From Gammaproteobacteria bacterium (GTDB lineage Bacteria; Pseudomonadota; Gammaproteobacteria; Pseudomonadales; Azotimanducaceae): a stretch of 32,183 nucleotides of DNA. Shown piece after piece: positions 8,058-17,525 of the stretch. The position numbers and the translations under genes are program-made. Every line of letters begins with the position of its first letter. Position 1 is the stretch's first letter. Below the pieces are notes generated by a model, which saw nothing but the letters and a program-made list of their open reading frames with translations, made no database searches and had not been told where the DNA came from. The stretch is from the NCBI GenBank assembly GCA_002684495.1, contig NYVG01000015.1:108270-140452 (forward strand), written 5' to 3'.

Positions 8058-9185
8058 ATGCGTTCCACCTATATTTGGGCCACTACTATTGCTGTTTTCC
8101 TGACTGTTTGGCTGTTGTCCGGTCAGATAAATTCGGCACCTGCTGTGATTGACCCGTCCATTGCAGAGCAGAATCGCATTAAAGAAGAAATCGGCAGTGA
8201 TTCGATCCCAACGCGGGTGCGCGCAGAGCGCATTCGCGCTGTTGAGAAAATTCGCTACACCAACATTCGTGGCAAAACCCAGAACAAACGCACCGTGAAT
8301 GCCCGTGCCGAACTTGTTGGCCGCGTAGTCGAGCGGCGCGTTGAGCGCGGTGATGTAGTGGCAACAAATGCGGTGCTCTGTGAACTGTCGATAGAAGACC
8401 GTCAGACTGCACTCATTGAGGCTCAGGAGCTCGTCAGCCAAGCGCGTATTGATTATCAAGGGGCGTTAAAGCTAGAAGCCAAAGGGTTTAACTCGGACAG
8501 CGCAATTGCGGCAGCTAAGGCTCGCTTGGCCAGCACCGTGGCGCAACTGAAGCGGCGCCAGCTGAATATCGAAAAGACCTTAATTCGTGCGCCATTTGCT
8601 GGCGTGGTGGAAGATGTGCATGTAGAGATCGGTGACTACGTTAATCTTGGACAAGGTTGCGCGACCATTGTCGACCTCAACCCAATGTTGATGGTTGGCC
8701 GGGTATCGGAAAAAGATGTCCTCGATCTGAAACTTGGTGAATTGGCTACTGGCGTATTGGCTGATGGCCGCACTGTGCGGGGTCCCGTGACCTTTGTCGG
8801 TCAACAGAGTGATCCGCAAACCCGCACCTACGCAGTAGAGATTCAGTTGGATAATGCTGACGGCGCCCTGCGCTCGGGCATCACCGCCGAAATAAAAATC
8901 CCTGTGGATCGAGTCTTGGCACAACGCGTTAGCCCTGCCTTGTTCGCATTGGACGACCGTGGCGACATTGGGATTCGGGTGTTGGACAGCGACAACATCG
9001 TGCATTTCCACAACATCGAAATCATCACTGAAGGCCCCGACGGAGTCTGGGTAACCGGTTTGCCGAACGAAACAGCGGTTATTACTGTAGGCCAGGAAAT
9101 GGTGGTTGCCGGTGAACGGGTTGATCCAGATTTTCGCGACCGCTTTACTAGCGCGGTTGCGCAGTCGCTAAACACAGGCACTTAG
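8058..9185 (+). CDS. RND efflux periplasmic adaptor (membrane fusion protein)
   Basis: The 375-residue protein starts with one hydrophobic anchor (about residues 5-22) and no lipobox, so it is probably tethered by an uncleaved segment. Then comes a beta-barrel and lipoyl-type adaptor: ARAELVGRVVERRVERGDVVATNAVLCEL is the first lipoyl half, an alpha-hairpin of about 60 residues follows, and TLIRAPFAGVVEDVHVEIGDYVNLGQ is the second half. The hairpin is short compared with AcrA. The role is to link the inner-membrane pump to an outer-membrane channel. The pump gene follows after seven bases. No outer-membrane channel gene is present, so a shared TolC is likely. Confidence 0.92.
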   Translation: MRSTYIWATTIAVFLTVWLLSGQINSAPAVIDPSIAEQNRIKEEIGSDSIPTRVRAERIRAVEKIRYTNIRGKTQNKRTVNARAELVGRVVERRVERGDVVATNAVLCELSIEDRQTALIEAQELVSQARIDYQGALKLEAKGFNSDSAIAAAKARLASTVAQLKRRQLNIEKTLIRAPFAGVVEDVHVEIGDYVNLGQGCATIVDLNPMLMVGRVSEKDVLDLKLGELATGVLADGRTVRGPVTFVGQQSDPQTRTYAVEIQLDNADGALRSGITAEIKIPVDRVLAQRVSPALFALDDRGDIGIRVLDSDNIVHFHNIEIITEGPDGVWVTGLPNETAVITVGQEMVVAGERVDPDFRDRFTSAVAQSLNTGT

Positions 9186-9192
9186 TTCAAGC

Positions 9193-12100
9193 ATGTTCAG
9201 ATTCCTCGAAGCTGCGATTAGCCGATCGCGTACTACCCTGCTATTGCTGTTCATGATTCTGCTGAGCGGTATGCTCGCGCGCTGCTCAATTCCGGTCGAG
9301 GGTGATCCGGATATCAGCGTACCCTTCTTCGTGATCACCGTGGTGCACGAAGGTATTTCCCCCGAGGACGCCGAGCGACTGTTGGTTATGCCGCTGGAAA
9401 TCGAGTTACGCCAGGTGGAGGGTATAGAAGAGATTAACGCCTACGCCTCTGAAAATGCCGGCACAGTGATGGTGGAATTCGACCCCGACTTTGACCTTGA
9501 TCAAGCGCTAATGGACACACGGGAAGCCGTAGATCGCGCCAAAGTTGAATTCCCGAACACGGCAGAAGAGCCGATCATCCAAGAGCAGTCGACTAGCGAA
9601 TTTCCTATCATTCAGGTGAATCTGATCGGTGATGTGCCCGAGCGCATGCTGTACACCCTGGCGCTGGATCTGCGCGATCTAATAGAAGCGCAGCCCGATA
9701 TCTTGTCTGCCGACTTGCAGGGCTCGCGGGAAGAACTTCTAGAAGCAATTATTGATCCTAAAGAACTCGAAACCTACGGCCTTTCGTCAGAACAGATCAT
9801 CAATAGTATTGCGCGCAATAATCGACTGATCCCTGCTGGCAGTCTTGATAACGGTGAGGGTCGTTTCGCCGTCAAGGTGCCGAGCGTCATCGAAAACTAC
9901 AGCGACATTTACGACATCCCTGTTAAGTCAAATGGCGACACAGTAATCGCTCTTAGCGACGTCGCAGAAGTGCGTCGCACATTTAAAGACCGCACCCAGT
10001 ATTCGCGGGTGGACGGCAAAAAAACGATTGCTCTAAATATCGTAAAACGCGCCGACAGCAATGTTATTCAAGCCATTGAGAATGCAAAAAAGGTCACCGA
10101 GGCATTCCGTGAAAACTTACCAGCCAAGGTCGACATCTTCTATTCGCAAGACCAAGCCCCCTACGCAGAAAGCCAGGTTGTAGAGCTTGAAGGCAACATT
10201 CTTACCGCTCTGTGCTTAGTGATGGTTATCGTCGTCGCCGCCATGGGCATCCGCAGCGGCCTGATTGTTGGCTTTGGTATTCCTGCCTCATTCCTGTTTT
10301 CTCTGATTTTCATCTACCTGTTGGGCTACTCATTCAACTTCATGGTTATGTTCGGCATGCTGCTGGGCTTGGGCATGTTAATCGACGGCGCGATTGTGGT
10401 AACGGAATATGCCGACCGCAAAATGATCGAGGGCTATGCCAGTAGAGACGCGTATTTGGCCGCTGCAAAACGTATGTTTTGGCCGGTGACAGCCTCTATC
10501 GCGACAACTTTAGCCGCTTTCTTACCGCTGATGTTCTGGCCAGGCGTGTCCGGAAAATTCATGCGCTTTCTGCCCGTGACCGTATTTACCGTACTCAGTG
10601 GGTCCCTGCTCTACGCCCTGGTTTTCGGACCGGCCATTGGCGCCATTATCGGGCGCGCGGGCAATAAGGATAAAAAAGCGCAAAAGAAACTGGATATTTT
10701 GGAGCAAGGCGACCCTAGGGAATTGCGCTCTTTAACCGGTTTTTACGCACGAGTTCTAGGTCTTGCTACCCGCTACAGCCTGGTCACCATGGCTGTTACT
10801 TTAAGCATTTTGTTCACGACATTCTGGGCCTACGGCCAGTATGGCGGTGGCCTTATCTACTTTTCTCAAGCTGAGTCAAAGTTCGCCAGCGTCAGCATCC
10901 GCGCGCGCGGTAACTTGAGCATTGATGAAACCAACGCTTTGGTTAAGGAGGTTGAGGAACAAGTATTAGAAATTGAGGGTATAGAGCATTTAAGTGTGCG
11001 CACGCAAATGTCTGGACAACCCAGCCGTAATGGCGGCGGCGATCGCATTGGCAGCATGTTTCTCGAACTCTACGATCAACCCCAGCGTCGCAACACTGCA
11101 ACCGAGATTCTGGAAGAGATACGCGCGCGTTCAGCCAATATCTCGGGCATCCAGGTCGAGGCCCGGGCAGAAGATATGGGCCCACCGGTGGGTAAAGATC
11201 TCAACATTGAGTTGTCTTCGTACAATCGAGACCTGCTAGAACCTGCCGTAGAAAAAATCGTCAACTACATGCGTTCTGAGGTAGACGGTCTGCGAGACAT
11301 TGACGACACCCGTTCCCTCCCTGGTGTTGAGTTCAAACTTAACGTCGACCGCGCGCAGGCTGCGATTTATGGTGCTGATGTGAGCCAAGTCGGTGTTGCC
11401 GTACAGTTGGTGACCAATGGCATCAAGGTCGGCGAATATCGCCCCGACCGAGCAGATGATGGTGTTGATATCAGGGTCCGCTATCCGAGCGAATCGCGAG
11501 GTCTGTTGGCTTTAGACCAGTTGCGCATTAATACTGCTAACGGCTTGGTGCCGTTGTCGAATTTTGTCAGCTTAGAGCCGATTCCCAATGTCGACACCAT
11601 CGAACGACACAACGGCATTCCCATCAAAAAAGTATTAGCCGACGTTGCTCCAGGCATTCTCGCGGACACCAAAGTTAAGGAACTGCAGTCTTGGATGGCC
11701 ACCCAAGACTGGCATCCGGATCTCAACATCACTTTCAGAGGTGCTAACGAGGAGCAAGCTGAGTCACTGGCTTTTGTCGGGGTGGCGTTCTCGCTGTCGC
11801 TATTGCTGATGTTTGTACTGTTGGTGACGCAGTTTAATAGCTTCTATCAAAGCACTTTGATTCTATTCGCAGTGATCTTGTCCACCGCCGGGGTGCTGCT
11901 CGGATTATTGATTACCGGCAATCCGTTCAGCGCGATCTTGACTGGCGTTGGCGTGGTCGCATTGGCGGGCATTGTGGTGAACAACAACATCGTACTAATT
12001 GATACGTATAACAAACTGCGCGCGGAGAACCCCGACCAAGACTATGTGCAGTTGATTGTCCGTACCGGCGCCCAGCGCTTACGGCCCGTTATGCTCACTA

Positions 12101-12354
12101 CGGTAACCACAGTGTTCGGCCTATTGCCTTTGGCCAGTAATCTCAGCATTGACGTGATCAACCGAACCATTGTGCAAGGCGGACAGCTTTCGACTCTGTG
12201 GGTACCGTTGTCTCAGGCCATTGTCTCTGGCTTAACCTTCGCCACGCTCCTGACTCTGGTTACCACTCCGGCTATGCTCGCGATACCTCATCAGCTGAAA
12301 GCGTTGTGGAGACGGCTACCGTTGCCTACGGGTTTGCGGCGCGCTCGGGCCTAG
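9193..12354 (+). CDS. RND efflux pump permease (AcrB/MexB type)
   Basis: The 1053-residue length and duplicated plan (six spans, large periplasmic loop, repeated) are those of an HAE-type RND pump. The N-terminal IPVEGDPDISVPFFVITVVHEGISPEDAERLLVMPLE is the porter-domain start. The fourth membrane span reads GMLIDGAIVVTEYADR, with one Asp where AcrB has two (Asp407-Asp408); single-Asp forms occur in other RND branches. The C-terminal half has RLRPVMLTTVTTVFGLLPL. It exports hydrophobic compounds by proton antiport, substrate unknown. It has no ribosome site of its own and follows the adaptor stop by seven bases, suggesting translational coupling. Its stop overlaps the end of the convergent lyase gene by four bases. 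Confidence 0.93.
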   Translation: MFRFLEAAISRSRTTLLLLFMILLSGMLARCSIPVEGDPDISVPFFVITVVHEGISPEDAERLLVMPLEIELRQVEGIEEINAYASENAGTVMVEFDPDFDLDQALMDTREAVDRAKVEFPNTAEEPIIQEQSTSEFPIIQVNLIGDVPERMLYTLALDLRDLIEAQPDILSADLQGSREELLEAIIDPKELETYGLSSEQIINSIARNNRLIPAGSLDNGEGRFAVKVPSVIENYSDIYDIPVKSNGDTVIALSDVAEVRRTFKDRTQYSRVDGKKTIALNIVKRADSNVIQAIENAKKVTEAFRENLPAKVDIFYSQDQAPYAESQVVELEGNILTALCLVMVIVVAAMGIRSGLIVGFGIPASFLFSLIFIYLLGYSFNFMVMFGMLLGLGMLIDGAIVVTEYADRKMIEGYASRDAYLAAAKRMFWPVTASIATTLAAFLPLMFWPGVSGKFMRFLPVTVFTVLSGSLLYALVFGPAIGAIIGRAGNKDKKAQKKLDILEQGDPRELRSLTGFYARVLGLATRYSLVTMAVTLSILFTTFWAYGQYGGGLIYFSQAESKFASVSIRARGNLSIDETNALVKEVEEQVLEIEGIEHLSVRTQMSGQPSRNGGGDRIGSMFLELYDQPQRRNTATEILEEIRARSANISGIQVEARAEDMGPPVGKDLNIELSSYNRDLLEPAVEKIVNYMRSEVDGLRDIDDTRSLPGVEFKLNVDRAQAAIYGADVSQVGVAVQLVTNGIKVGEYRPDRADDGVDIRVRYPSESRGLLALDQLRINTANGLVPLSNFVSLEPIPNVDTIERHNGIPIKKVLADVAPGILADTKVKELQSWMATQDWHPDLNITFRGANEEQAESLAFVGVAFSLSLLLMFVLLVTQFNSFYQSTLILFAVILSTAGVLLGLLITGNPFSAILTGVGVVALAGIVVNNNIVLIDTYNKLRAENPDQDYVQLIVRTGAQRLRPVMLTTVTTVFGLLPLASNLSIDVINRTIVQGGQLSTLWVPLSQAIVSGLTFATLLTLVTTPAMLAIPHQLKALWRRLPLPTGLRRARA

Positions 12355-13202
12355 CCGCTCTGGCGCTGGGCTTCAGAGTAAGCAATAACCCGCTCTGCGG
12401 CCGCGACGTGCAGATTCTCGATAAGTTGACCGTCTAGCTCAGCAACACCACGTCCTTGGGCCTCTGCCTGCTGCCAAGCGGCGATCACTTCGCGCGCATG
12501 GGCCTCTTCCGAGGAACTGTAGCCAAACACCGAGTTCGCAGTAGCAATCTGCTCCGGATGTATCAACGTCTTGCCATCAAATCCTAGGGCTTTGCCATGT
12601 TCGCAAACCGCTAAAAGGCTATCGGTATTGCGAAAATCCAGATGCACTCCGTCGAGAATTTCTTTACCGAAATGACGCGCCACAGCCACACTGCGCTGTA
12701 ATGCATACCCTAGGTTGTGACGATCAGTGGTATGAGTTGCGCGCAATTCTTGTACTAGGTCACTGGTGCCCATGACGAGGACTTGTACCCGCGGATGCCC
12801 TGCAAATTGCTCCATATCTATCAAGGCTGTAGGGGTTTCAATCATGATCCAAATTGGCATATCTGGGTTGTGTTGCCGCAGGAATTCGTCGATTTCCTCA
12901 ACGTACTGTCGACTCGACACTTTTGGCAACAGCAGCGCATCAATTGGCAGTTGAGCACAGGTGCGCAAGTCATCTCTGCCCCAAGGGGTATCTAAGCCAT
13001 TGACCCGCACAATAAGTTCGCGCCGCCCATACCCTCCTGCCGAAATTTGTGCCACCACATTGCGGCGTGCCTGTTCTTTGCTGGCCACTGCCACGGCATC
13101 TTCTAGATCAAAGATAATTCCATCGCAATGCAAATCACGGGCCTTATCCATCGCACGGGTATTTGCAGCAGGCATGTAAAGCACTGATCGTCTGGGCCGC
13201 AT
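12351..13202 (-). CDS. CitE-like CoA-ester lyase (HpcH/HpaI aldolase family)
   Basis: The 283-residue TIM-barrel protein begins MRPRRSVLYMPAAN, the standard start of citrate-lyase-beta-like proteins. IIFDLEDAVA carries the metal-binding acidic residues. RVNGLDTPWGRDDL, LLPKV, IETPTAL and a late GFDGKTLIHPEQI are all family blocks. Members cleave or form malyl-CoA, citramalyl-CoA or related 3-hydroxyacyl-CoA esters, often releasing glyoxylate or pyruvate plus an acyl-CoA. No CitF or CitD gene is nearby, so it is not part of citrate lyase. If it releases glyoxylate, malate synthase G in this window could consume it; that link is inference. The ribosome site (AGG) is weak. Confidence 0.85.
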   Translation of the reverse strand: MRPRRSVLYMPAANTRAMDKARDLHCDGIIFDLEDAVAVASKEQARRNVVAQISAGGYGRRELIVRVNGLDTPWGRDDLRTCAQLPIDALLLPKVSSRQYVEEIDEFLRQHNPDMPIWIMIETPTALIDMEQFAGHPRVQVLVMGTSDLVQELRATHTTDRHNLGYALQRSVAVARHFGKEILDGVHLDFRNTDSLLAVCEHGKALGFDGKTLIHPEQIATANSVFGYSSSEEAHAREVIAAWQQAEAQGRGVAELDGQLIENLHVAAAERVIAYSEAQRQSG

Positions 13203-13361
13203 AGTTGAACCTAGTTTGTAAGCGAGAGTCTATTCTATGCTGGATCTGCACTGGATTGAGCTGTGTTAGCATCCCTCTGGAAAGCGACTTGGCGTACTTT
13301 TCTCTAGTTGCGACACAGACACTGCAACGACCTATAGGCCGCTGAATTTTTGGAGAGGATT

Positions 13362-14153
13362 TTGAGCACACTTACACCCGCACAAAGCACATTTGACCTA
13401 ACCGACCAAGTGATCGCGATCACTGGTGCGTCATCCGGATTCGGTTACCACTTTGCCGGGGTACTGGCCGCTCAAGGTGCGCGAGTTGTACTCGGCGCTC
13501 GCCGGCTCGAAAAACTCGAAGACTGTGTCGCAGAGATCAAGCAAAACGGTGGTGAAGCACTGGCTGTGACACTGGACGTTCGCGAAAAAGACAGTATCGC
13601 TGGTTTTCTCGACGCGGCCTACGAACACTATGGACGCTGCGATGTGGTAATAAACAATGCGGGCGTTGAGGCAGGTGCAAAGACTTATCACACCATCGAC
13701 GAAGATGACTGGGACTTTGTCCTCGACACTAACTTAAAATCTGCATGGCTAGTTTCCAAGCTCTATACCGACCGCGTGGTGGCGCACAATCAAGATGGCG
13801 GCAATATCATTATGGTGTCGTCTATTACCGACTCGCGCACGATTAAGGGTCAGTTTCCATACGCCGTTTCGAAAGGCGGTATGACTCGAATGACCGAGGT
13901 GATGTCCCTAGAGGCTGCCAAGTACAATATTCGCGTCAACGCGCTGGCGCCCGGATATTTTCTGACTGATGTCAGTCGTATTCTGTTGGAATCACCAATG
14001 GCAGGCGAATTTGTGAAGGGAATCCCTATGCGTCGCACAGGCAATTTTCCAGACTTGGACGGTCCGCTGCTGCTGCTCGCCAGTGATGCTTCTCGCTACA
14101 TGACTGGCTCAGTACTGGTCGTTGATGGCGGTCACATCTGCGCGTCGCTATAA
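13362..14153 (+). CDS. SDR-family oxidoreductase
   Basis: A classical SDR with ITGASSGFG near residue 20, NNAGVE, the catalytic Ser in VSSITDSRTIKGQFPYAVSKGG, and the YAVSK catalytic pair. The C-terminus MTGSVLVVDGGH is typical. No ATG precedes the Rossmann motif, so translation must begin at a TTG. TTG 13362 is six bases from GGAG (13352-13355), giving 263 residues; TTG 13350 lies upstream of that site and is less likely. The epoxide hydrolase gene follows 30 bp later on the same strand, so the two are probably one operon. The enzyme might oxidise the diol or alcohol made by its neighbour; the substrate is unknown. Confidence 0.87.
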   Translation: MSTLTPAQSTFDLTDQVIAITGASSGFGYHFAGVLAAQGARVVLGARRLEKLEDCVAEIKQNGGEALAVTLDVREKDSIAGFLDAAYEHYGRCDVVINNAGVEAGAKTYHTIDEDDWDFVLDTNLKSAWLVSKLYTDRVVAHNQDGGNIIMVSSITDSRTIKGQFPYAVSKGGMTRMTEVMSLEAAKYNIRVNALAPGYFLTDVSRILLESPMAGEFVKGIPMRRTGNFPDLDGPLLLLASDASRYMTGSVLVVDGGHICASL

Positions 14154-14183
14154 CTTAAACGCTCATAATTTGGAGAACTAAGC

Positions 14184-15323
14184 ATGACTAATCTTCAGCC
14201 GTTGACAATCACCATCACTGACGAGGTTATTACGGACCTTAAGAACCGCCTTGCCCTTACCCGTTGGCCAGAGCAAGAGACCGTCACTGATTGGACTCAG
14301 GGCGTTCCTCTGGCTTACCAGCAAAGCCTCATGGATTATTGGGCTAACGACTATGATCACCAGCGCTTAGCCAACCGTCTAAACGCTTATGATAACTTTG
14401 TTACCGAAGTAAATGGCTTAGACATCCACTTCTTACACGTGCGTTCGAGCCACGATCATGCGCGCCCGCTACTGCTCAGCCACGGCTGGCCCGGCTCTAT
14501 TGTGGAATTTTTGAAAGTGATCGGGCCTTTAACTGAGCCTCAGGCCCATGGCTTGGATGCGACACAAGCATTCCATTTAGTGATCCCATCTCTGCCCGGT
14601 TATGGGTTTTCCGGCAAACCTACGCAAACCGGTTGGAGCGTGGAAAAAATGGCAGAAACTTTTGCAATGCTAATGGACCGCCTCGGCTATGACCGCTATT
14701 TGGCCCAAGGCGGCGACTGGGGCTCTGCGATAACTACTGCCATTGGCCGGCAAGACCCAGAGCACTGTATTGGCATCCATCTCAATATGATCACGGTACC
14801 ACCCGACCCTAGTGCCGATGATCTGACCGAGCAGGAATTATCGGGACTAGCAGGATTGGCGCATTACCAAGAATGGGATTCGGGCTACTCAAAACAGCAG
14901 GCCACCCGGCCGCAAACCCTCAGCTACGGTCTGGCCGACTCACCCAGCGGACAAGCGGCATGGATTTTAGAAAAGTACTGGTCTTGGACTGATTGCAACG
15001 GTGACCCAGAAAATATTCTCAGCCGCGACGAAATGCTCGACAACATTATGGTGTATTGGCTAAACAATGCTTCTGCATCTTCAGGGCGACTGTATTGGCA
15101 TAGCTTCGGAAAGGGGCAACAGCCTACCCAAGTGCATGTGCCCATGGGCGGCACGATATTTCCAAAGGAAATTTTCCGCACCAGCCAGCGTTTTGCCGAG
15201 CGCATTTACACAAAGATTATCTATTGGAATGAACGACCGAAAGGCGGCCACTTTGCCGCCTTCGAGCAACCAGAGACCTATGTCGAGGAGGTACGGACGT
15301 GCTTTGCCCTGGTCGGCGACTAG
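14184..15323 (+). CDS. Epoxide hydrolase, alpha/beta fold with EHN domain
   Basis: The 379-residue protein opens with the epoxide hydrolase N-terminal domain (about residues 1-110: ITDEVITDLKNRLALTRWPE). The hydrolase core carries the oxyanion motif HGWPGS (100-105). The nucleophile is Asp178 in GGDWGS, and the catalytic His356 lies in KGGHFAAFEQP. Candidate ring-activating tyrosines lie in YWSWTD and YWLNN. These features match juvenile-hormone/limonene-type microsomal-like epoxide hydrolases, which add water to an epoxide to give a diol. The start follows a TTTGGAGAA ribosome site. The stop overlaps the convergent dioxygenase gene by four bases. With the dehalogenase-like gene at 5785 it could form a haloalcohol-to-diol route, but the two are 8 kb apart. 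Confidence 0.92.
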   Translation: MTNLQPLTITITDEVITDLKNRLALTRWPEQETVTDWTQGVPLAYQQSLMDYWANDYDHQRLANRLNAYDNFVTEVNGLDIHFLHVRSSHDHARPLLLSHGWPGSIVEFLKVIGPLTEPQAHGLDATQAFHLVIPSLPGYGFSGKPTQTGWSVEKMAETFAMLMDRLGYDRYLAQGGDWGSAITTAIGRQDPEHCIGIHLNMITVPPDPSADDLTEQELSGLAGLAHYQEWDSGYSKQQATRPQTLSYGLADSPSGQAAWILEKYWSWTDCNGDPENILSRDEMLDNIMVYWLNNASASSGRLYWHSFGKGQQPTQVHVPMGGTIFPKEIFRTSQRFAERIYTKIIYWNERPKGGHFAAFEQPETYVEEVRTCFALVGD

Positions 15324-16156
15324 CGCGCTGCGGCTAAAGGCACGCCCTCTACGGTAATTCGATGCATTAAACGGCGGTGACCGTGGTAGTCGTTCACCGC
15401 CAAATGCCAGGTCGCGCGATTATCCCAAAACGCCAGAGAGCCAGGCCGCCAATGAAAACGGCAGGTGTGCTCGGGTCGCCCAATATGGCCATACAGGAAT
15501 TGCAGCAACGGTGCGGATTCTTGGACTGACCAACCCTCAAAGTGTGTGGTAAAGCCCGGATTCACATACAAGATCTCACGCTCGGATAGCGGGTGGCGAA
15601 TCACTACGGGATGAACCGCGTCCTGAGTCGCTTGGTCGGCATTGGCAAATAATCCGGTCACATCATCTGGCAACGCTGCTGACTGGCCAAATACATGACG
15701 CGAGGAATGTACCGCCCGCAACGAGCGCAACATGTCTTTAATGCCTTCCGACAAAGTATCGAAAGCGACCCCACAACTGGCAAATAAGGTATCACCGCCG
15801 GTTGTTGGCACCTCTTTGGCATACAGTAAGGATCCTAACGCTGGAATCTGATCGTATGAATGATCGGTATGCCAACCGCCACCAATATTGAATTGCTGAT
15901 CTGGCTCTTTACGCACCTCGGCGATCTGCGGGTAGTTTTCTACTGGTGTAAAGAATCTGTTGATATTGATCTCACCCCAATGTTCAGCGAGTGCGATGTG
16001 CGCCTCCGGGGTTAATTGTTGGTCACGAAAAAACAGCACGCCGTATTGGGCATGGGCCTCGCGCAACTCGGCCAAGGTCGCTGGGTCCAAGTGGTTTAGA
16101 TCGACACCAGCGACTTCTGCGCCCACGGCACCCTGAGGTTGAACCGTTATACCCAT
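15320..16156 (-). CDS. TauD/TfdA-family Fe(II)/2-oxoglutarate dioxygenase
   Basis: The 278-residue protein has the facial triad of the family: His96 and Asp98 in GGWHTDHSYD, and the distal His (about 251) in FWDNRATWHLAV. The 2-oxoglutarate-binding Arg is in the following RRLMHRI segment. Family members hydroxylate a carbon next to a heteroatom, as in taurine or 2,4-D cleavage, or oxidise acyl or aryl compounds; the substrate here cannot be assigned. GTG 16162 is an alternative start, but ATG 16156 has AGGAG eight bases upstream. It is the last gene of the leftward run thioredoxin-fusion/UGSC/MFS/dioxygenase, with a 49-bp gap to the transporter. Confidence 0.9.
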   Translation of the reverse strand: MGITVQPQGAVGAEVAGVDLNHLDPATLAELREAHAQYGVLFFRDQQLTPEAHIALAEHWGEININRFFTPVENYPQIAEVRKEPDQQFNIGGGWHTDHSYDQIPALGSLLYAKEVPTTGGDTLFASCGVAFDTLSEGIKDMLRSLRAVHSSRHVFGQSAALPDDVTGLFANADQATQDAVHPVVIRHPLSEREILYVNPGFTTHFEGWSVQESAPLLQFLYGHIGRPEHTCRFHWRPGSLAFWDNRATWHLAVNDYHGHRRLMHRITVEGVPLAAAR

Positions 16157-16205
16157 GACCACTCTCCTATTGACTGTGTCGATGATCCAACAACTTGGCC
16201 ATGTG

Positions 16206-17477
16206 TCAAGCTGCAGAAGATTGCGCTGATCCTTTCTGTTTAGGCGGCGGCACGAAAAAGATCATGACTCCGGAGGCCACATTCAATCCCGCTACAAGCA
16301 GTAGCGCGCCCGCATATTCGCCAGTCACATCTCGATAATAAGACACCAGCCAGGGCGCTGCGGCGCCAAGGGCTAACGCGTACGGCATGGCAGCGCCACG
16401 AATGCTACCGAGATAACGACGACCAAAGAACGATGCCCAGATGACTTCCTGCATTGGAATCATGCCGCCCCAACCGGTACCAAGGAGAAAGAATGCCGCA
16501 TAGATCCAAAAGATCTCTTGGGCGGCTACTGCAAAGATGATGCAAAACAACGCAACACCGCATATGGATGCCGATATTGCCGCTAAGGGTTTTACCGGAC
16601 TGCGATCAATAAGGTAGCCCCATACAGGTTTCGACAACATTGCTGGAACCGAAGCGACCGCTATGGCCCATGCAGCGATCTCACGGCTGAGGCCGTTATC
16701 GGTCAGGTACGGTAACGCCAGCAGCAGCACCACAATGATGTTGACGGAGAAACAACCAAAGGCCACTACCAGGGCATAAAATGAGAACGTTCGTAGTGCC
16801 TCGGCTCGAGTATAGGAATTAGCAAATTCCGTTTGCGCCCGATCGCCCTCGCCAGCAGCCACCTGTTGCGAGTTCAAACCGTCCGGGTAGAGACCAAAAT
16901 CTTCCGGCGCACGACGCATCATCAAAGCGACCGGATACAACAGCACCGCCGAGCCAATACCCAATACAACCCAAGCCTGTCGCCAGCCGATAGTATCTAC
17001 CAAATAGGTCGCCAATGGCGTTAGGACAATACCGCCAAATGACACACCCATTGCAGCGATCGCCACCACGATGCCACGGTTAACCACGAACCATTTCGAG
17101 AGGGTTACATTGACCACCAAATTACCGATCATGGCGCAGCCGACGGTCACCACAACTCCGTTCAACAACCACCACATCCACAGCGATTGAATCCAGGTGT
17201 GCATGCACAATCCAGCAACCAAAATAGTGGCACCAGTGAGCATAATGGGCCGCCCGCCAAGGCGGTCTACTTTAGTGCCTAGGTAGACCCCGACTGCTGC
17301 CATTACCCCCTGGCCAATGGTACGGGTGAGGGTAAAGTCCGCCCTAGTCCACCCTAACTCGGCCAACATGGGCTCCATAAAGGCCCCGAGGACGTAACTG
17401 TATATGCCAATCGCAACAAATTGCGCGACGAACGCCGCGCCGACTATGTAGTAGCCGTAGTAAATCGGTCTCTGCAA
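16206..17477 (-). CDS. MFS transporter (monocarboxylate/OFA-like)
   Basis: The 423-residue protein has about twelve membrane spans. It starts QRPIYYGYYIVGAAFVAQF, typical of the monocarboxylate porter and oxalate:formate antiporter-like branch. The family loop GTKVDRLGGRPIMLTG lies between spans 2 and 3. The first codon is TTG with AGGGAG five bases upstream. The protein probably imports or exports an organic acid. It sits 48 bp downstream of the UGSC selenoprotein and 49 bp upstream of a TauD-type dioxygenase on the same strand. It may therefore carry the compound these enzymes act on, which is inference from position. Confidence 0.87.
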   Translation of the reverse strand: MQRPIYYGYYIVGAAFVAQFVAIGIYSYVLGAFMEPMLAELGWTRADFTLTRTIGQGVMAAVGVYLGTKVDRLGGRPIMLTGATILVAGLCMHTWIQSLWMWWLLNGVVVTVGCAMIGNLVVNVTLSKWFVVNRGIVVAIAAMGVSFGGIVLTPLATYLVDTIGWRQAWVVLGIGSAVLLYPVALMMRRAPEDFGLYPDGLNSQQVAAGEGDRAQTEFANSYTRAEALRTFSFYALVVAFGCFSVNIIVVLLLALPYLTDNGLSREIAAWAIAVASVPAMLSKPVWGYLIDRSPVKPLAAISASICGVALFCIIFAVAAQEIFWIYAAFFLLGTGWGGMIPMQEVIWASFFGRRYLGSIRGAAMPYALALGAAAPWLVSYYRDVTGEYAGALLLVAGLNVASGVMIFFVPPPKQKGSAQSSAA

Positions 17478-17525
17478 TGGGACTCCCTAGGCTGCGTCTA
17501 TAAGGACGCAGCGGCGATTGGGTAA

